NCBI GenBank assembly: GCA_018826295.1
Contig: JAHJZX010000014.1
Span: forward strand, 1-64,000
Direction of reading: 5' to 3'
DNA from: Gammaproteobacteria bacterium
GTDB taxonomy: Bacteria; Pseudomonadota; Gammaproteobacteria; Enterobacterales; Alteromonadaceae
DNA: 64,000 nucleotides
How positions within the stretch are numbered: position 1 is the first letter of the stretch; every line of letters begins with the position of its first letter. The position numbers were made by a program, and so were the translations under genes. A model generated the notes under the pieces. It worked only from the letters and a program-made list of their open reading frames with translations. It was not told where the DNA came from and did not search any database. Of this stretch, positions 25,992 through 34,614 are shown piece after piece.

Positions 25992-27035
25992 GTGTCGTTT
26001 TTTTATCAGATCTCTGCAACTGATTTTAGTCAGTCAACGCCTTTAGCCATTTTACCCGCTCAGTTTCAGCTGCAGCTGGGTGCTGACGGCAGTATTAGCC
26101 TGAACAGCAACCATGCATTACCTTTGCCTGCCGCAACGCCTTTTGCTGATCCTGCCGCATCGCCGGTGGCGGTGTTGCGTGTTTTTGGTGCCGAACTTAG
26201 CTGGGCAGTATTGCAGCAGTTGATGCAATTAGCCGCGCCAGATAAGGTGTTGTCGGGTCGCTGGTTTCAGCCTCATCCGTTATTAGCCCAAGCATTGGAA
26301 TTACAACTTAGCGAGCAGCCGACACCGGCACTGCTGGCAGAGCTTGATGCGTTGGCGGCAGACCAGGGGATTGAACTGCTGTGTTTAACCGCCCGCCCCA
26401 CGCTGAGTCAGCCGGGCTTGCTGGTGATGGATATGGACTCTACTGCAATTCAGATAGAGTGTATTGACGAAATTGCCAAACTGGCCGGAACCGGCGAGCA
26501 GGTTGCTGCGGTAACTGCGCGGGCAATGAATGGCGAGCTGGATTTTGGCCAAAGCTTGCTGGCACGGGTTGCTACGTTGCAGGGCGCGCCAGAGAGCATA
26601 TTGCGTCAGGTATTGGATGCGGTGCCTTTAATGCCGGGTTTGACTGAGCTGGTGCAGCATTTACAACAGCAGCAGTGGCAGGTCGCTATTGCTTCTGGTG
26701 GCTTTACCTATTTTACTGAAGCACTAAAACAGCGGCTGGGCTTAACCGCTACATTTGCCAATGTGCTGGAAATTATTGATGGCAAGCTTAGCGGCCGGGT
26801 AGTGGGCGATATCGTTGATGCCAATACTAAAGCGCAAGTGGTGCATAAACTGGCAAGCGATTTTGCCATTGCGCCATCACAAACCGTTGCCATAGGCGAT
26901 GGTGCTAATGACATTCCTATGCTTAATGCTGCAGCGCTTGGTGTTGCCTTCCATGCTAAACCCAAAGTACAGGCCCAGGCTAAAGCGGCTATTCGCCGTG
27001 GTTCTTTGTTGCAGCTGCTGTATTTGCTGGATTAA
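25992..27035 (+). CDS. serB: Phosphoserine phosphatase
   Basis: A 347-residue HAD phosphatase for the last step of serine synthesis. The nucleophile motif is MDMDST (Asp147, with Asp149 as acid/base). Motif II is ASGGFTYF and motif IV is AIGDGANDIPML. The N-terminal 130 residues form an ACT-like extension, as in longer SerB proteins. The start is a GTG at 25992. The divergent ytjB and radA nearby reproduce the E. coli ytjB-serB-radA neighbourhood, with two extra genes inserted here. Confidence 0.96.
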   Translation: MSFFYQISATDFSQSTPLAILPAQFQLQLGADGSISLNSNHALPLPAATPFADPAASPVAVLRVFGAELSWAVLQQLMQLAAPDKVLSGRWFQPHPLLAQALELQLSEQPTPALLAELDALAADQGIELLCLTARPTLSQPGLLVMDMDSTAIQIECIDEIAKLAGTGEQVAAVTARAMNGELDFGQSLLARVATLQGAPESILRQVLDAVPLMPGLTELVQHLQQQQWQVAIASGGFTYFTEALKQRLGLTATFANVLEIIDGKLSGRVVGDIVDANTKAQVVHKLASDFAIAPSQTVAIGDGANDIPMLNAAALGVAFHAKPKVQAQAKAAIRRGSLLQLLYLLD

Positions 27036-27037
27036 GC

Positions 27038-27931
27038 ATGAAGCATCAGCAAAGTTCCTATTATTTGGATTTACAGCAGTATCAGCTGCATTTGCGCCGG
27101 CTATTACCTCTGCAACAGGGGCTGGCGCCGGTGTTAATGTTGCACGGCGCCATAGAAAATGGCCGTATTTTTTACAGTAAGTCAGGTAAAGGCTTAGGCT
27201 GCTTTTTGGCGGATCAGGGCTTTATGGTGTATTGCGCTGATTTTGCCGGCCGGGGGTTGTCTAAGCCGCACGTGTCAGAAGGGTTTGCACAAAGCCAGCA
27301 GCAGATGATCACCCGCGATATCCCTGCCTTAATTGACCACCTGTATCAGCTGCACCAGCAAAAGGTAATACTGATTGCCCATTCCTGGGGTGGCGTGCTG
27401 GCTTCAGCTTGCCTGGCCCGTTTTCCGGCGTTGGCGGCCCGGGTTGCTGTGCAAGTGTGTTTTGGCACTAAAAGAGTCATTAGCGTTAACAATGCTGAGC
27501 GCAAGCTGAAAATAGATCTGGTATGGAACACTGTGGCACCCTGGCTTAGCCGTCGCTATGGTTATTTTCCGGCCCGTAAATGGCGCTTGGGTGCTGATGA
27601 TGAACCGGCACAGTTTTTACAGGATACTGTGCAATGGATAAAAGGTGCCGGTTACACCGATCTGTGCGACCAATTTGATTATGCCGCTGCCAGCAAGCAA
27701 CTTAGCTGGCCACCGGTATGGCATTTTGCCGCCCAGAACGATCGCTTGTTAGGCCATCCACAGGATGTTAAAGCCTTTATCGCTGAAACATCGCCGCAGG
27801 CCCGCTTTACGCTATTGGGCAAGGCCAGCGGCTACCTGCATGATTATGATCATATTTCGATGCTGACACATCCGGCGGCACTATCCGATCACTTTGTCGA
27901 ATTACGGGACGGCTTGCTGCAGTTTATTTAG
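27038..27931 (+). CDS. Alpha/beta hydrolase
   Basis: A 297-residue hydrolase starting two bases after serB. The oxyanion region is MLHGAIENGRIFY, the nucleophile elbow is AHSWGG, the acid is probably Asp in AQNDRLLG, and the His lies in YDHISML. There is no signal peptide. The substrate is unknown; lipase-like or thioesterase-like activity is possible. Its end overlaps the convergent PilZ gene by 30 bases. Confidence 0.85.
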   Translation: MKHQQSSYYLDLQQYQLHLRRLLPLQQGLAPVLMLHGAIENGRIFYSKSGKGLGCFLADQGFMVYCADFAGRGLSKPHVSEGFAQSQQQMITRDIPALIDHLYQLHQQKVILIAHSWGGVLASACLARFPALAARVAVQVCFGTKRVISVNNAERKLKIDLVWNTVAPWLSRRYGYFPARKWRLGADDEPAQFLQDTVQWIKGAGYTDLCDQFDYAAASKQLSWPPVWHFAAQNDRLLGHPQDVKAFIAETSPQARFTLLGKASGYLHDYDHISMLTHPAALSDHFVELRDGLLQFI

Positions 27932-30421
27932 CAAGCTCTGCTGGCGTTGCTGCTGGCGCTGATAGACGTCGCTGGCAGCACCATAGCGCCAGGGCACTTC
28001 ATCACTAATGTCTACCGCATCTATCATGCCGGCTACACTCCACAACTCCTCTTCTAACAACTTAGCTTTATGAATGGCGTAAGCGCTGATATAGCTTAAT
28101 TCTGCGGCAATAAAGTCGACATCCGGCCGGCCGGTGCGGCATAACTGCAAACGGTAACTAAAGATAATTTTGTGTTGTAACGCATTAAGCACAAACTGAC
28201 GTTTATGCTGTTCGTCACGAAACTCATAATCGAACATACAACTAAGTTCTGCAGTGTCATTAGTCTGGCTGATAACCAGAAACATCTCATAACTTTTCGG
28301 TGCCTCCAGGCGCTTCATTTGCTTTAAATGCTGAGCAAAATGCAGGCTGGCGGCGTTATTTTGCAGAATTAGCGCCAAATCTTGTTTGTTTATATCTGCG
28401 CTAAACAAGCTGAGTAACAGGTGCAAACTAGCCGGATTATTGCCCTGGGTAACAGTATTAACTTCGTAGCGAATACCTTTACGGTGCAGGTACAGCGTAA
28501 AATGGTTTTGTACGTTGAGATACATATTGCGTAAAGCTGTCGACAGGCCGGGATAGCGTGGACTTTCTTCTGCCGGGGTCAGTTTAGCCCTGTTATTCTG
28601 GATCAGCTGTTGAAAGAATAACCGGCCGGTGTGTGGCTCGGCGCCCTCATGTGCGCGTAAATTCATAATAGTACGGCTTTTACTGACAGCCATCACCTCA
28701 TAGGGTAAGGCCGTCAAAGGGTACTTGTTGCTGATTTTTTGCATATCGGGTAGATCTAACAGCAGCACATCGCCTTTTTGAAACCGCACCGGCAGGGTGG
28801 TTTCCAGCTGTAATCCTTTGGACGAAAAATCACGGCTATGACCGGTTAACGGTGCCGGCTGTTCTTTATCACTGATGGCAATACTGGTTTTATACAGATA
28901 GCGTGATTCGGAGCGCAAATTAACATATTGCATAGCAACAGCTTCACAAGGCGGCTGTTGTGGCGTTTTTTTATGGCCAAACCGGGCCAGATTTTTTAGT
29001 AGCTGTTGATCAACCGGATAATTCTGATACCAGTCGGTACTGCGATCAGAGCTGATATCGCTTAGCGTCGCAATGTAGCGGATATCCTGAATATATTGCT
29101 TGATCAAACTGGATAGCCCGGCGTTTTTCTGGCCGTTGTCAGCCTCTGGCACTGTAGGCGGCATTTCGGCCATTGCCGGGTTAACACGTTGTATATTCAA
29201 CTGAAATACCCGCCATCCGGCCTTGGTTGCACCAAAGCCAAAAAACAATTGCCGCAGGGCGTCGTCTTCAAGTAGTTCTTCACTGGTGGCGGTATAAAAA
29301 AACAATTTACCTTTAACTGCATGGGTAAAGCTGTACAAAATAGTACTTTTGTCTTGCTGCGGCAGCTGCAAAATGGCTTTGAGGCGGCGCACCGACAGCA
29401 CAGTATTAAAAACCGCCTGATGCTGTTCATCGAGAAAATGTTGCCAGGTGGCTTTGTTAAAGTCTGTGGTTAGGGCGCAAAGTGGCAGCGGAGCACCATC
29501 GCGTACGGCAATGTACACCGGCAAACTGCTAAGCTTGGGTAAGTAAAACTGCTCATAGCCCTTACTTAATAAGCTTTGGCTGACACTATCTAAATTCACT
29601 TTGTAACGGCGTTTATTGCCACTGATAAATTTCTGCAAAAAAGTGGCAAACTGCTGCTCATCATTACCCGGTAAACGTTGCATGCGCCAATATAAATTGG
29701 CACCTTGCTGCTCGGTGTCTACAAGCCGGTATAAAATACCGGCAGCAAATCCCAGCATATATTCTTGTTCCAGGCCGGTAAAATGCAGGCGTACCTGCTG
29801 GCCTGGTTCTAACTGCAGCGGTTGTTGCAGTTTTAATTTGCAGCCGGACACCGATAAATCAGAGGTACTGGCGCGGTATCTTTTGCCGGCTAACTCCAGT
29901 TCAACGTCAATGCTAAAGTGCATCCGCTCATCGCGTCTGACGGTGTAGTTGCCAATTGGGATAATGCGGGCATACTGGTTGTGCACCGCTGTGGGTTCTT
30001 CAGCCTCGGCTTCACTGCTACCCGACTGTTGCAAGGCAGTTTTTACTCGTTGTTCGGTTTGCTTGCGGTGCATTACCCGAAAGTTATTTTCGGTATTCAT
30101 TACCTCTTCATACAAGCCGACGGTATAGGCACCGTATTGTTTCAGGCCACGTTCAAACACATTAACGGCATTGGCATCCATGTAGTGAGTTTTGCCCTGG
30201 TGCTCATAGGCTCTGACATCGCCATCGACATGGCCGCGTAAGTCGATATAGAAGTTACATGGCTGCGCCATGCGTTTTAATTCCATTTTCAGCAGAAACT
30301 GCTTGGATTTTGGTAGATCTGAGGTTAGTAAACTGAATACCTGATCAAAGTCGGCAGAGTTAAGCGAGCTTTTCATCCGCTCAATGACGCCAATATATTC
30401 CTGTAAATCTGCTGTTGTCAT
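27902..30421 (-). CDS. Large protein with two PilZ (c-di-GMP-binding) domains
   Basis: An 839-residue cytoplasmic protein. The first PilZ domain has R162xxxR166 and D188xSxxG193 (SDLSVSG). The second, near residue 510, has RSESR and RDFSSKG. Both keep the residues that bind cyclic di-GMP. An N-terminal region of 150 residues, a central region of about 300 and a C-terminal region of 220 match no domain I recognise. The role is probably to change motility, attachment or polysaccharide output according to c-di-GMP. It sits between serB and radA on the opposite strand, an insertion relative to E. coli. Confidence 0.85.
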   Translation of the reverse strand: MTTADLQEYIGVIERMKSSLNSADFDQVFSLLTSDLPKSKQFLLKMELKRMAQPCNFYIDLRGHVDGDVRAYEHQGKTHYMDANAVNVFERGLKQYGAYTVGLYEEVMNTENNFRVMHRKQTEQRVKTALQQSGSSEAEAEEPTAVHNQYARIIPIGNYTVRRDERMHFSIDVELELAGKRYRASTSDLSVSGCKLKLQQPLQLEPGQQVRLHFTGLEQEYMLGFAAGILYRLVDTEQQGANLYWRMQRLPGNDEQQFATFLQKFISGNKRRYKVNLDSVSQSLLSKGYEQFYLPKLSSLPVYIAVRDGAPLPLCALTTDFNKATWQHFLDEQHQAVFNTVLSVRRLKAILQLPQQDKSTILYSFTHAVKGKLFFYTATSEELLEDDALRQLFFGFGATKAGWRVFQLNIQRVNPAMAEMPPTVPEADNGQKNAGLSSLIKQYIQDIRYIATLSDISSDRSTDWYQNYPVDQQLLKNLARFGHKKTPQQPPCEAVAMQYVNLRSESRYLYKTSIAISDKEQPAPLTGHSRDFSSKGLQLETTLPVRFQKGDVLLLDLPDMQKISNKYPLTALPYEVMAVSKSRTIMNLRAHEGAEPHTGRLFFQQLIQNNRAKLTPAEESPRYPGLSTALRNMYLNVQNHFTLYLHRKGIRYEVNTVTQGNNPASLHLLLSLFSADINKQDLALILQNNAASLHFAQHLKQMKRLEAPKSYEMFLVISQTNDTAELSCMFDYEFRDEQHKRQFVLNALQHKIIFSYRLQLCRTGRPDVDFIAAELSYISAYAIHKAKLLEEELWSVAGMIDAVDISDEVPWRYGAASDVYQRQQQRQQSLLNKLQQAVP

Positions 30422-30541
30422 AGTTCTGTCAGGTTGAATGCCAAAATTACGGCACCTTAGGGTTATAATCTGTAGTACGCTACGTTGTTACATTTTGAAA
30501 AGCAATATCCATGCCTTTCATTTAGTTCAGGATAATTAATT

Positions 30542-31903
30542 ATGGCAAAGGTTAAAACCGCCTACGTCTGCAGTGACTGCGGTGCAGATTTTGTGCGCTG
30601 GCAAGGCCAGTGTACAGAGTGTGGCGCCTGGAATACGGTAAGTGAAGTACGGCTGGGCACTGCCAGCAGCAAAAATGCCCGCTTTGAAGGCTATGCCGGC
30701 GCTGCAGTGGCTAAAGTGATGCGGCTGGATGAAGTAGACTTACAGGATGTACCGCGCTTTAGCAGCGGTTTTGCTGAGTTTGACCGGGTGCTTGGGGGCG
30801 GTATTGTGCCGGGTTCGGCCATTTTAATTGGCGGCCACCCTGGCGCCGGTAAAAGTACCCTTTTATTACAAATTATGTGTGGCCTGGCGCAACAAGGCGG
30901 CGCGCTTTATGTTACGGGTGAAGAATCGCTGCAGCAGGTCGCTATGCGGGCACAGCGCCTGGGGTTGCCAACTAATGCGCTAAAGATGCTGGCTGAAACC
31001 AATGTCGAGACAATTTGCCAGCTGGCGCAGCAGGAAAAGCCACGCATTATGGTTATCGACTCGATACAGGTGATGCATTTAGCGGATATTCAGTCCGCGC
31101 CGGGCAGCGTGTCGCAGGTGCGTGAAAGTGCGGCCTATTTAACCCGTTTTGCCAAGCAGCACCATATTGCCATTATTATGGTGGGCCATGTGACTAAAGA
31201 CGGCTCACTGGCCGGCCCCAAGGTGCTGGAGCACTGTATAGATTGCTCGGTAATGCTCGATGGTGACAGCGACAACCGCTACCGCACTATGCGCGGTAAT
31301 AAAAACCGCTTCGGCCCGGTAAATGAGCTGGGGGTTTTCGCCATGACCGGTCAGGGCATGAAAGAAGTAAAAAATCCGTCGGCCATTTTCTTAACCCGCG
31401 GAAAGGAAGATCAATCCGGCAGTATTGTAATGGTGCTGTGGGAAGGCACCCGGCCGCTGTTGGTTGAAATTCAGGGCCTGGTCGACTATTCGCCGCTGAA
31501 CAACCCGCGCCGGGTAACTTTGGGCATGGAGCAAAACCGCATTTCTATGTTATTAGCGGTAATGCATCGCCATGCCGGTATACAGATGGCCGATCAGGAC
31601 GTGTTTGTTAACGTGGTCGGTGGTGTAAAAGTGAATGAAACCAGCGCCGATCTGGCAACTTTACTGGCGCTGGTGTCGAGCTTTCGCGACAAACCGCTGC
31701 CGAACGATTTAGTGGTGTTTGGTGAAGTAGGCCTGGCCGGTGAAATACGCCCGGTACCCAGTGGCCAGGAGCGGCTGCGTGAAGCGGCCAAACACGGCTT
31801 TAAACGCGCCATAGTGCCGCTGGCCAATGCACCGAAAGAGGCTATCAGTGGCATGGAGGTTATTGGCGTCAGTAAACTTTCTGAAGCGCTTGAGGCTATT
31901 TAA
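30542..31903 (+). CDS. radA: DNA repair protein RadA
   Basis: A 453-residue RecA-related ATPase that drives branch migration in recombinational repair. It has an N-terminal C4 zinc finger (CSDCGADFVRWQGQCTEC), Walker A GGHPGAGKST, the RadA motif KNRFG and a C-terminal Lon-protease-like domain (GEVGLAGEIRPV). It has the usual length for the family and is well conserved. The ATG follows CAGGATAATTAATT. The gene stands alone between the divergent PilZ gene and convergent bamD. Confidence 0.98.
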   Translation: MAKVKTAYVCSDCGADFVRWQGQCTECGAWNTVSEVRLGTASSKNARFEGYAGAAVAKVMRLDEVDLQDVPRFSSGFAEFDRVLGGGIVPGSAILIGGHPGAGKSTLLLQIMCGLAQQGGALYVTGEESLQQVAMRAQRLGLPTNALKMLAETNVETICQLAQQEKPRIMVIDSIQVMHLADIQSAPGSVSQVRESAAYLTRFAKQHHIAIIMVGHVTKDGSLAGPKVLEHCIDCSVMLDGDSDNRYRTMRGNKNRFGPVNELGVFAMTGQGMKEVKNPSAIFLTRGKEDQSGSIVMVLWEGTRPLLVEIQGLVDYSPLNNPRRVTLGMEQNRISMLLAVMHRHAGIQMADQDVFVNVVGGVKVNETSADLATLLALVSSFRDKPLPNDLVVFGEVGLAGEIRPVPSGQERLREAAKHGFKRAIVPLANAPKEAISGMEVIGVSKLSEALEAI

Positions 31904-31906
31904 CGC

Positions 31907-31935
31907 TGAAAAAAAGCCCCGTTGTGACGGGGCTT
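31907..31935 (-). terminator. Terminator of bamD (minus strand)
   Basis: AAGCCCCGT (31914-31922) pairs with ACGGGGCTT (31927-31935) around TGTG. Read on the minus strand it ends in a run of seven T residues, so it terminates bamD. For radA there is a stem but no T-run. Confidence 0.8.
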
Positions 31936-31941
31936 AGGGGA

Positions 31942-32691
31942 TTAGAATTTACTGTTCTGTGGGTAGTTAAGTTTTAATACCTGATAGGTATCTTCTTTAA
32001 GTTTGGTTAAACCCAGCTTGTCGTAACTTTCTACCATCAGTTCCAGCGCTTGTTCTACCAGCGGCGAATCGCGATAGTATTCAACAATATATTTGCCCCG
32101 GTTAGCTGCAGCTAAATAAGCACCACGGCGCATATAGTAATCGGCAATAATCAGTTCATGCCGCGCCAGCGTATCTTTAATGCTTAACATGCGGTTTTTC
32201 GCTTCGGCAGCATATTTACTGTCAGGAAATGCACTTACCAGCTTCTTAAAATCATCAAATGCCTGGCGGGTGCTGGCCAGATCGCGATCGGCGCGATCGA
32301 TATTTAACATGTCGTGCAGCGTATTACTATCAGCCTTGAGATTGCTTAAACCACGCATATAGTAGGCGTAATCCAGCTCGGGATGATTAGGGTTCAAGCG
32401 GATAAAACGGTCAATGCCGGCCAGTGCTTTGTCGACATCACCCGACTGATAATAAGCGTAAATCAGATCAAGCTGAATTTGCCGGGCAAGAGGGCCAAAC
32501 GGATAGCGGCTTTCAACTGCAGTAAGTAATTCAATCGCTCTGTTATACAACCCGGTGTCCAATACTGCTTTGGCATCCTGATACAGTGATTGGGCAGTGC
32601 GGGTGTTACTGGCATCGGGTGTTTCCGGTTTACCTGTACAGGCACTTAGCGTCAGTGCCAGTACAGAAATCAGTAAAAAATTCGCTTTCAT
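31942..32691 (-). CDS. bamD: Outer membrane assembly lipoprotein BamD
   Basis: A 249-residue lipoprotein (lipobox LSAC, Cys18) of the BAM complex that inserts beta-barrel proteins into the outer membrane. The mature protein is made of TPR helices with the family signatures TAVESRYPFGPLARQIQLDLIYAYY, RFIRLNPNHPELDYAYYMRG and FKKLVSAFPDSKYAAEAKNRM. It is divergent from rluD, as in most gammaproteobacteria. Essential in E. coli. Confidence 0.97.
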   Translation of the reverse strand: MKANFLLISVLALTLSACTGKPETPDASNTRTAQSLYQDAKAVLDTGLYNRAIELLTAVESRYPFGPLARQIQLDLIYAYYQSGDVDKALAGIDRFIRLNPNHPELDYAYYMRGLSNLKADSNTLHDMLNIDRADRDLASTRQAFDDFKKLVSAFPDSKYAAEAKNRMLSIKDTLARHELIIADYYMRRGAYLAAANRGKYIVEYYRDSPLVEQALELMVESYDKLGLTKLKEDTYQVLKLNYPQNSKF

Positions 32692-32733
32692 TTAAAAATC
32701 CATTACTACTTGAGCTAAATGGCTGTCTAGTCG

Positions 32734-32775
32734 GGGGTAAAGTCGCTAAAATACACTTTATTGCGATTTTACCCC
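32734..32775. repeat. Inverted repeat in the bamD/rluD divergent promoter region
   Basis: GGGGTAAAGTCGC (32734-32746) and GCGATTTTACCCC (32763-32775) are complementary at 12 of 13 positions, with the remaining pair G-T. The 16-base spacer TAAAATACACTTTATT contains -10-like hexamers on both strands. A shared operator for both genes is possible. Confidence 0.5.
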
Positions 32776-32814
32776 AGACCCGCCGGGGTTGCACACAGGA
32801 TAACTGCTTCCGTC

Positions 32815-33789
32815 ATGACAAAACAGCTAAAACTTTCAGAAATTGTACCTGAGCATTTATTTGGCAAGCGCTTAGATCAGGTGCTGGCCGAAATGTTCCC
32901 GGATTATTCGCGTTCGCGCATAAAAGAGTGGATTTTGGCCGACGCGGTGAAAATAAATGGCGAATTGCACAACAAGCCGCGGGAAAAGCTGCTTGGCGGT
33001 GAGCAAGTGGATATTCTTGCTGAATTGCCCGAAGATCAACGCTTTGAAGCTGAAGCCATCGAGCTGAATATCGTTTACGAAGATGAACATATACTGGTGA
33101 TCAATAAACCGGCCGGGCTGGTGGTGCACCCTGGCGCTGGCAATGCCGATGGCACCTTGCTTAACGCCTTATTGCATCATTGCCCGGGTATAGGCGAAGT
33201 GCCGCGTGCTGGTATTATTCACCGCCTGGATAAAGACACTACCGGTTTGATGGTGGTGGCAAAAACCATACCGGCGCAAACTCATTTAGTAGAGGCTATG
33301 CAGGCACGGGAAATTACCCGCGAATATGAAGCGGTGTGCCACGGAGCCATGACCGGCGGCGGCACTATCGATGAACCTATAGGCCGCCATCCTACCAAAC
33401 GTACCCACATGGCCGTGACGCAATCGGGCAAGCCAGCCACTACACACTTTCGTGTAATGGAAAAATACCGCGCTCATACCCGCTTGCGCTTACGGCTGGA
33501 AACCGGCCGTACGCATCAAATCCGCGTACATATGACTTTTGTTAACCATCCGCTGGTGGGCGACCCGGTGTATGCCGGCCGGCCAAGGCCACCACGTAAG
33601 GCCAGTGAACAATTGCTGACTATTTTACGTAACTTCCGCCGTCAGGCGCTGCACGCCGCCATGTTACGGCTGGCGCATCCTATTACGCTGGAAATCCTCG
33701 AATGGCATGCGCCTATTCCGGATGACATGGTGCAGTTAACAGCAGAGCTGCGCGCCGACACTGCTGAGCACGGTTTGGATTTTGTCTGA
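32815..33789 (+). CDS. rluD: 23S rRNA pseudouridine synthase RluD
   Basis: A 324-residue enzyme that makes pseudouridines 1911, 1915 and 1917 in helix 69 of 23S rRNA. It has an N-terminal S4 domain (GKRLDQVLAEMFPDYSRSRIKEWI), the catalytic motif HRLDKDTTGLMVVAK with the essential Asp, and the family GRTHQIRVHM. I use the ATG at 32815; the longer in-frame reading from 32761 runs through the promoter-like repeat. It overlaps pgeF by eight bases. Confidence 0.96.
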   Translation: MTKQLKLSEIVPEHLFGKRLDQVLAEMFPDYSRSRIKEWILADAVKINGELHNKPREKLLGGEQVDILAELPEDQRFEAEAIELNIVYEDEHILVINKPAGLVVHPGAGNADGTLLNALLHHCPGIGEVPRAGIIHRLDKDTTGLMVVAKTIPAQTHLVEAMQAREITREYEAVCHGAMTGGGTIDEPIGRHPTKRTHMAVTQSGKPATTHFRVMEKYRAHTRLRLRLETGRTHQIRVHMTFVNHPLVGDPVYAGRPRPPRKASEQLLTILRNFRRQALHAAMLRLAHPITLEILEWHAPIPDDMVQLTAELRADTAEHGLDFV

Positions 33790-34522
33790 TAATAGCCCCA
33801 TTATAGTACCAGACTGGCCTGCACCGGCAAATGTGCGGGCTGTCTGCAGTACCCGTCAGGGCGGCTGCTCAGCCGGCGTGTATGCCAGCCTGAATTTAGG
33901 CCTGCATGTTAATGATAACCCGCAGCGGGTGCATGAAAACCGGCATCGTTATCAGCAATTGGCAAAGATGCCAGCTTCACCGGTATGGTTAGAGCAGGTG
34001 CACGGTGTGCGGGTGCTACCGCTTGATCGGCATACTGTATCAGGCGAAACAGCAGACGCCAGTGTCACAACTGAACCAGGTGTTGTGGCAACCGTCATGA
34101 CGGCCGACTGCTTACCGCTGTTACTTTGCGACACTCAAGGTACTCAAGTCGCCGCCGTCCATGCTGGCTGGCGTGGCCTGTGCAATGGCGTTATCGAAGC
34201 CACTGTAGCGCAATTCGCTGCGCCTGCGCAGCTGATGGTTTATCTTGGCCCGGCAATCAGTCAGCGTGCTTTTGAAGTAGGGCCCGACGTCCGGGCTGCC
34301 TTTATGGCACACAATGCTGCTGCAGAAGCCGCTTTCGTTGCCGCATCTAATGGCAAATTTTTTGCCGATCTGTATTTTCTGGCACGCCAGCGTCTGCAAC
34401 ACTGTGGTGTCAGGCAAATCTATGGTGGTAGCTTTTGTACCCACCAACAAACCGAGCTGTTTTTCTCTTACCGGCGGGATGGTCAAACCGGCCGTATGGC
34501 CAGTTCTATCTGGTTAGACTGA
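33782..34522 (+). CDS. pgeF: Purine nucleoside phosphorylase / peptidoglycan editing factor PgeF
   Basis: A 246-residue protein of the YfiH (DUF152) family. The zinc-binding and catalytic residues are in STRQGG, MTADCLPLLLC, AAVHAGWRGL and the C-terminal CTHQQTELFFSYRRDG. Members have laccase-like or purine phosphorylase activity, and the E. coli protein removes wrong L-Ser from peptidoglycan precursors. The start is a TTG at 33782 inside the end of rluD, judged by alignment with E. coli YfiH; there is no ATG before residue 60. Confidence 0.93.
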   Translation: MSDNSPIIVPDWPAPANVRAVCSTRQGGCSAGVYASLNLGLHVNDNPQRVHENRHRYQQLAKMPASPVWLEQVHGVRVLPLDRHTVSGETADASVTTEPGVVATVMTADCLPLLLCDTQGTQVAAVHAGWRGLCNGVIEATVAQFAAPAQLMVYLGPAISQRAFEVGPDVRAAFMAHNAAAEAAFVAASNGKFFADLYFLARQRLQHCGVRQIYGGSFCTHQQTELFFSYRRDGQTGRMASSIWLD

Positions 34523-34549
34523 TCTAAGTCAATTTTTTGACGTTTGTTG

Positions 34550-34578
34550 CTTGAATTTCCGGCAATAGCGCCCAATCT
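34550..34578 (+). promoter_or_regulatory. Sigma32 heat-shock promoter of clpB
   Basis: CTTGAA (34550-34555) and CCCAATCT (34571-34578) with a 15-base spacer match the heat-shock consensus CTTGAAA-N13-15-CCCCATnT. The clpB ATG is about 37 bases downstream, preceded by TAGGAG. Confidence 0.8.
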
Positions 34579-34614
34579 TAGGACACAACAGCGTTGTATC
34601 TATAGGAGCAAACT

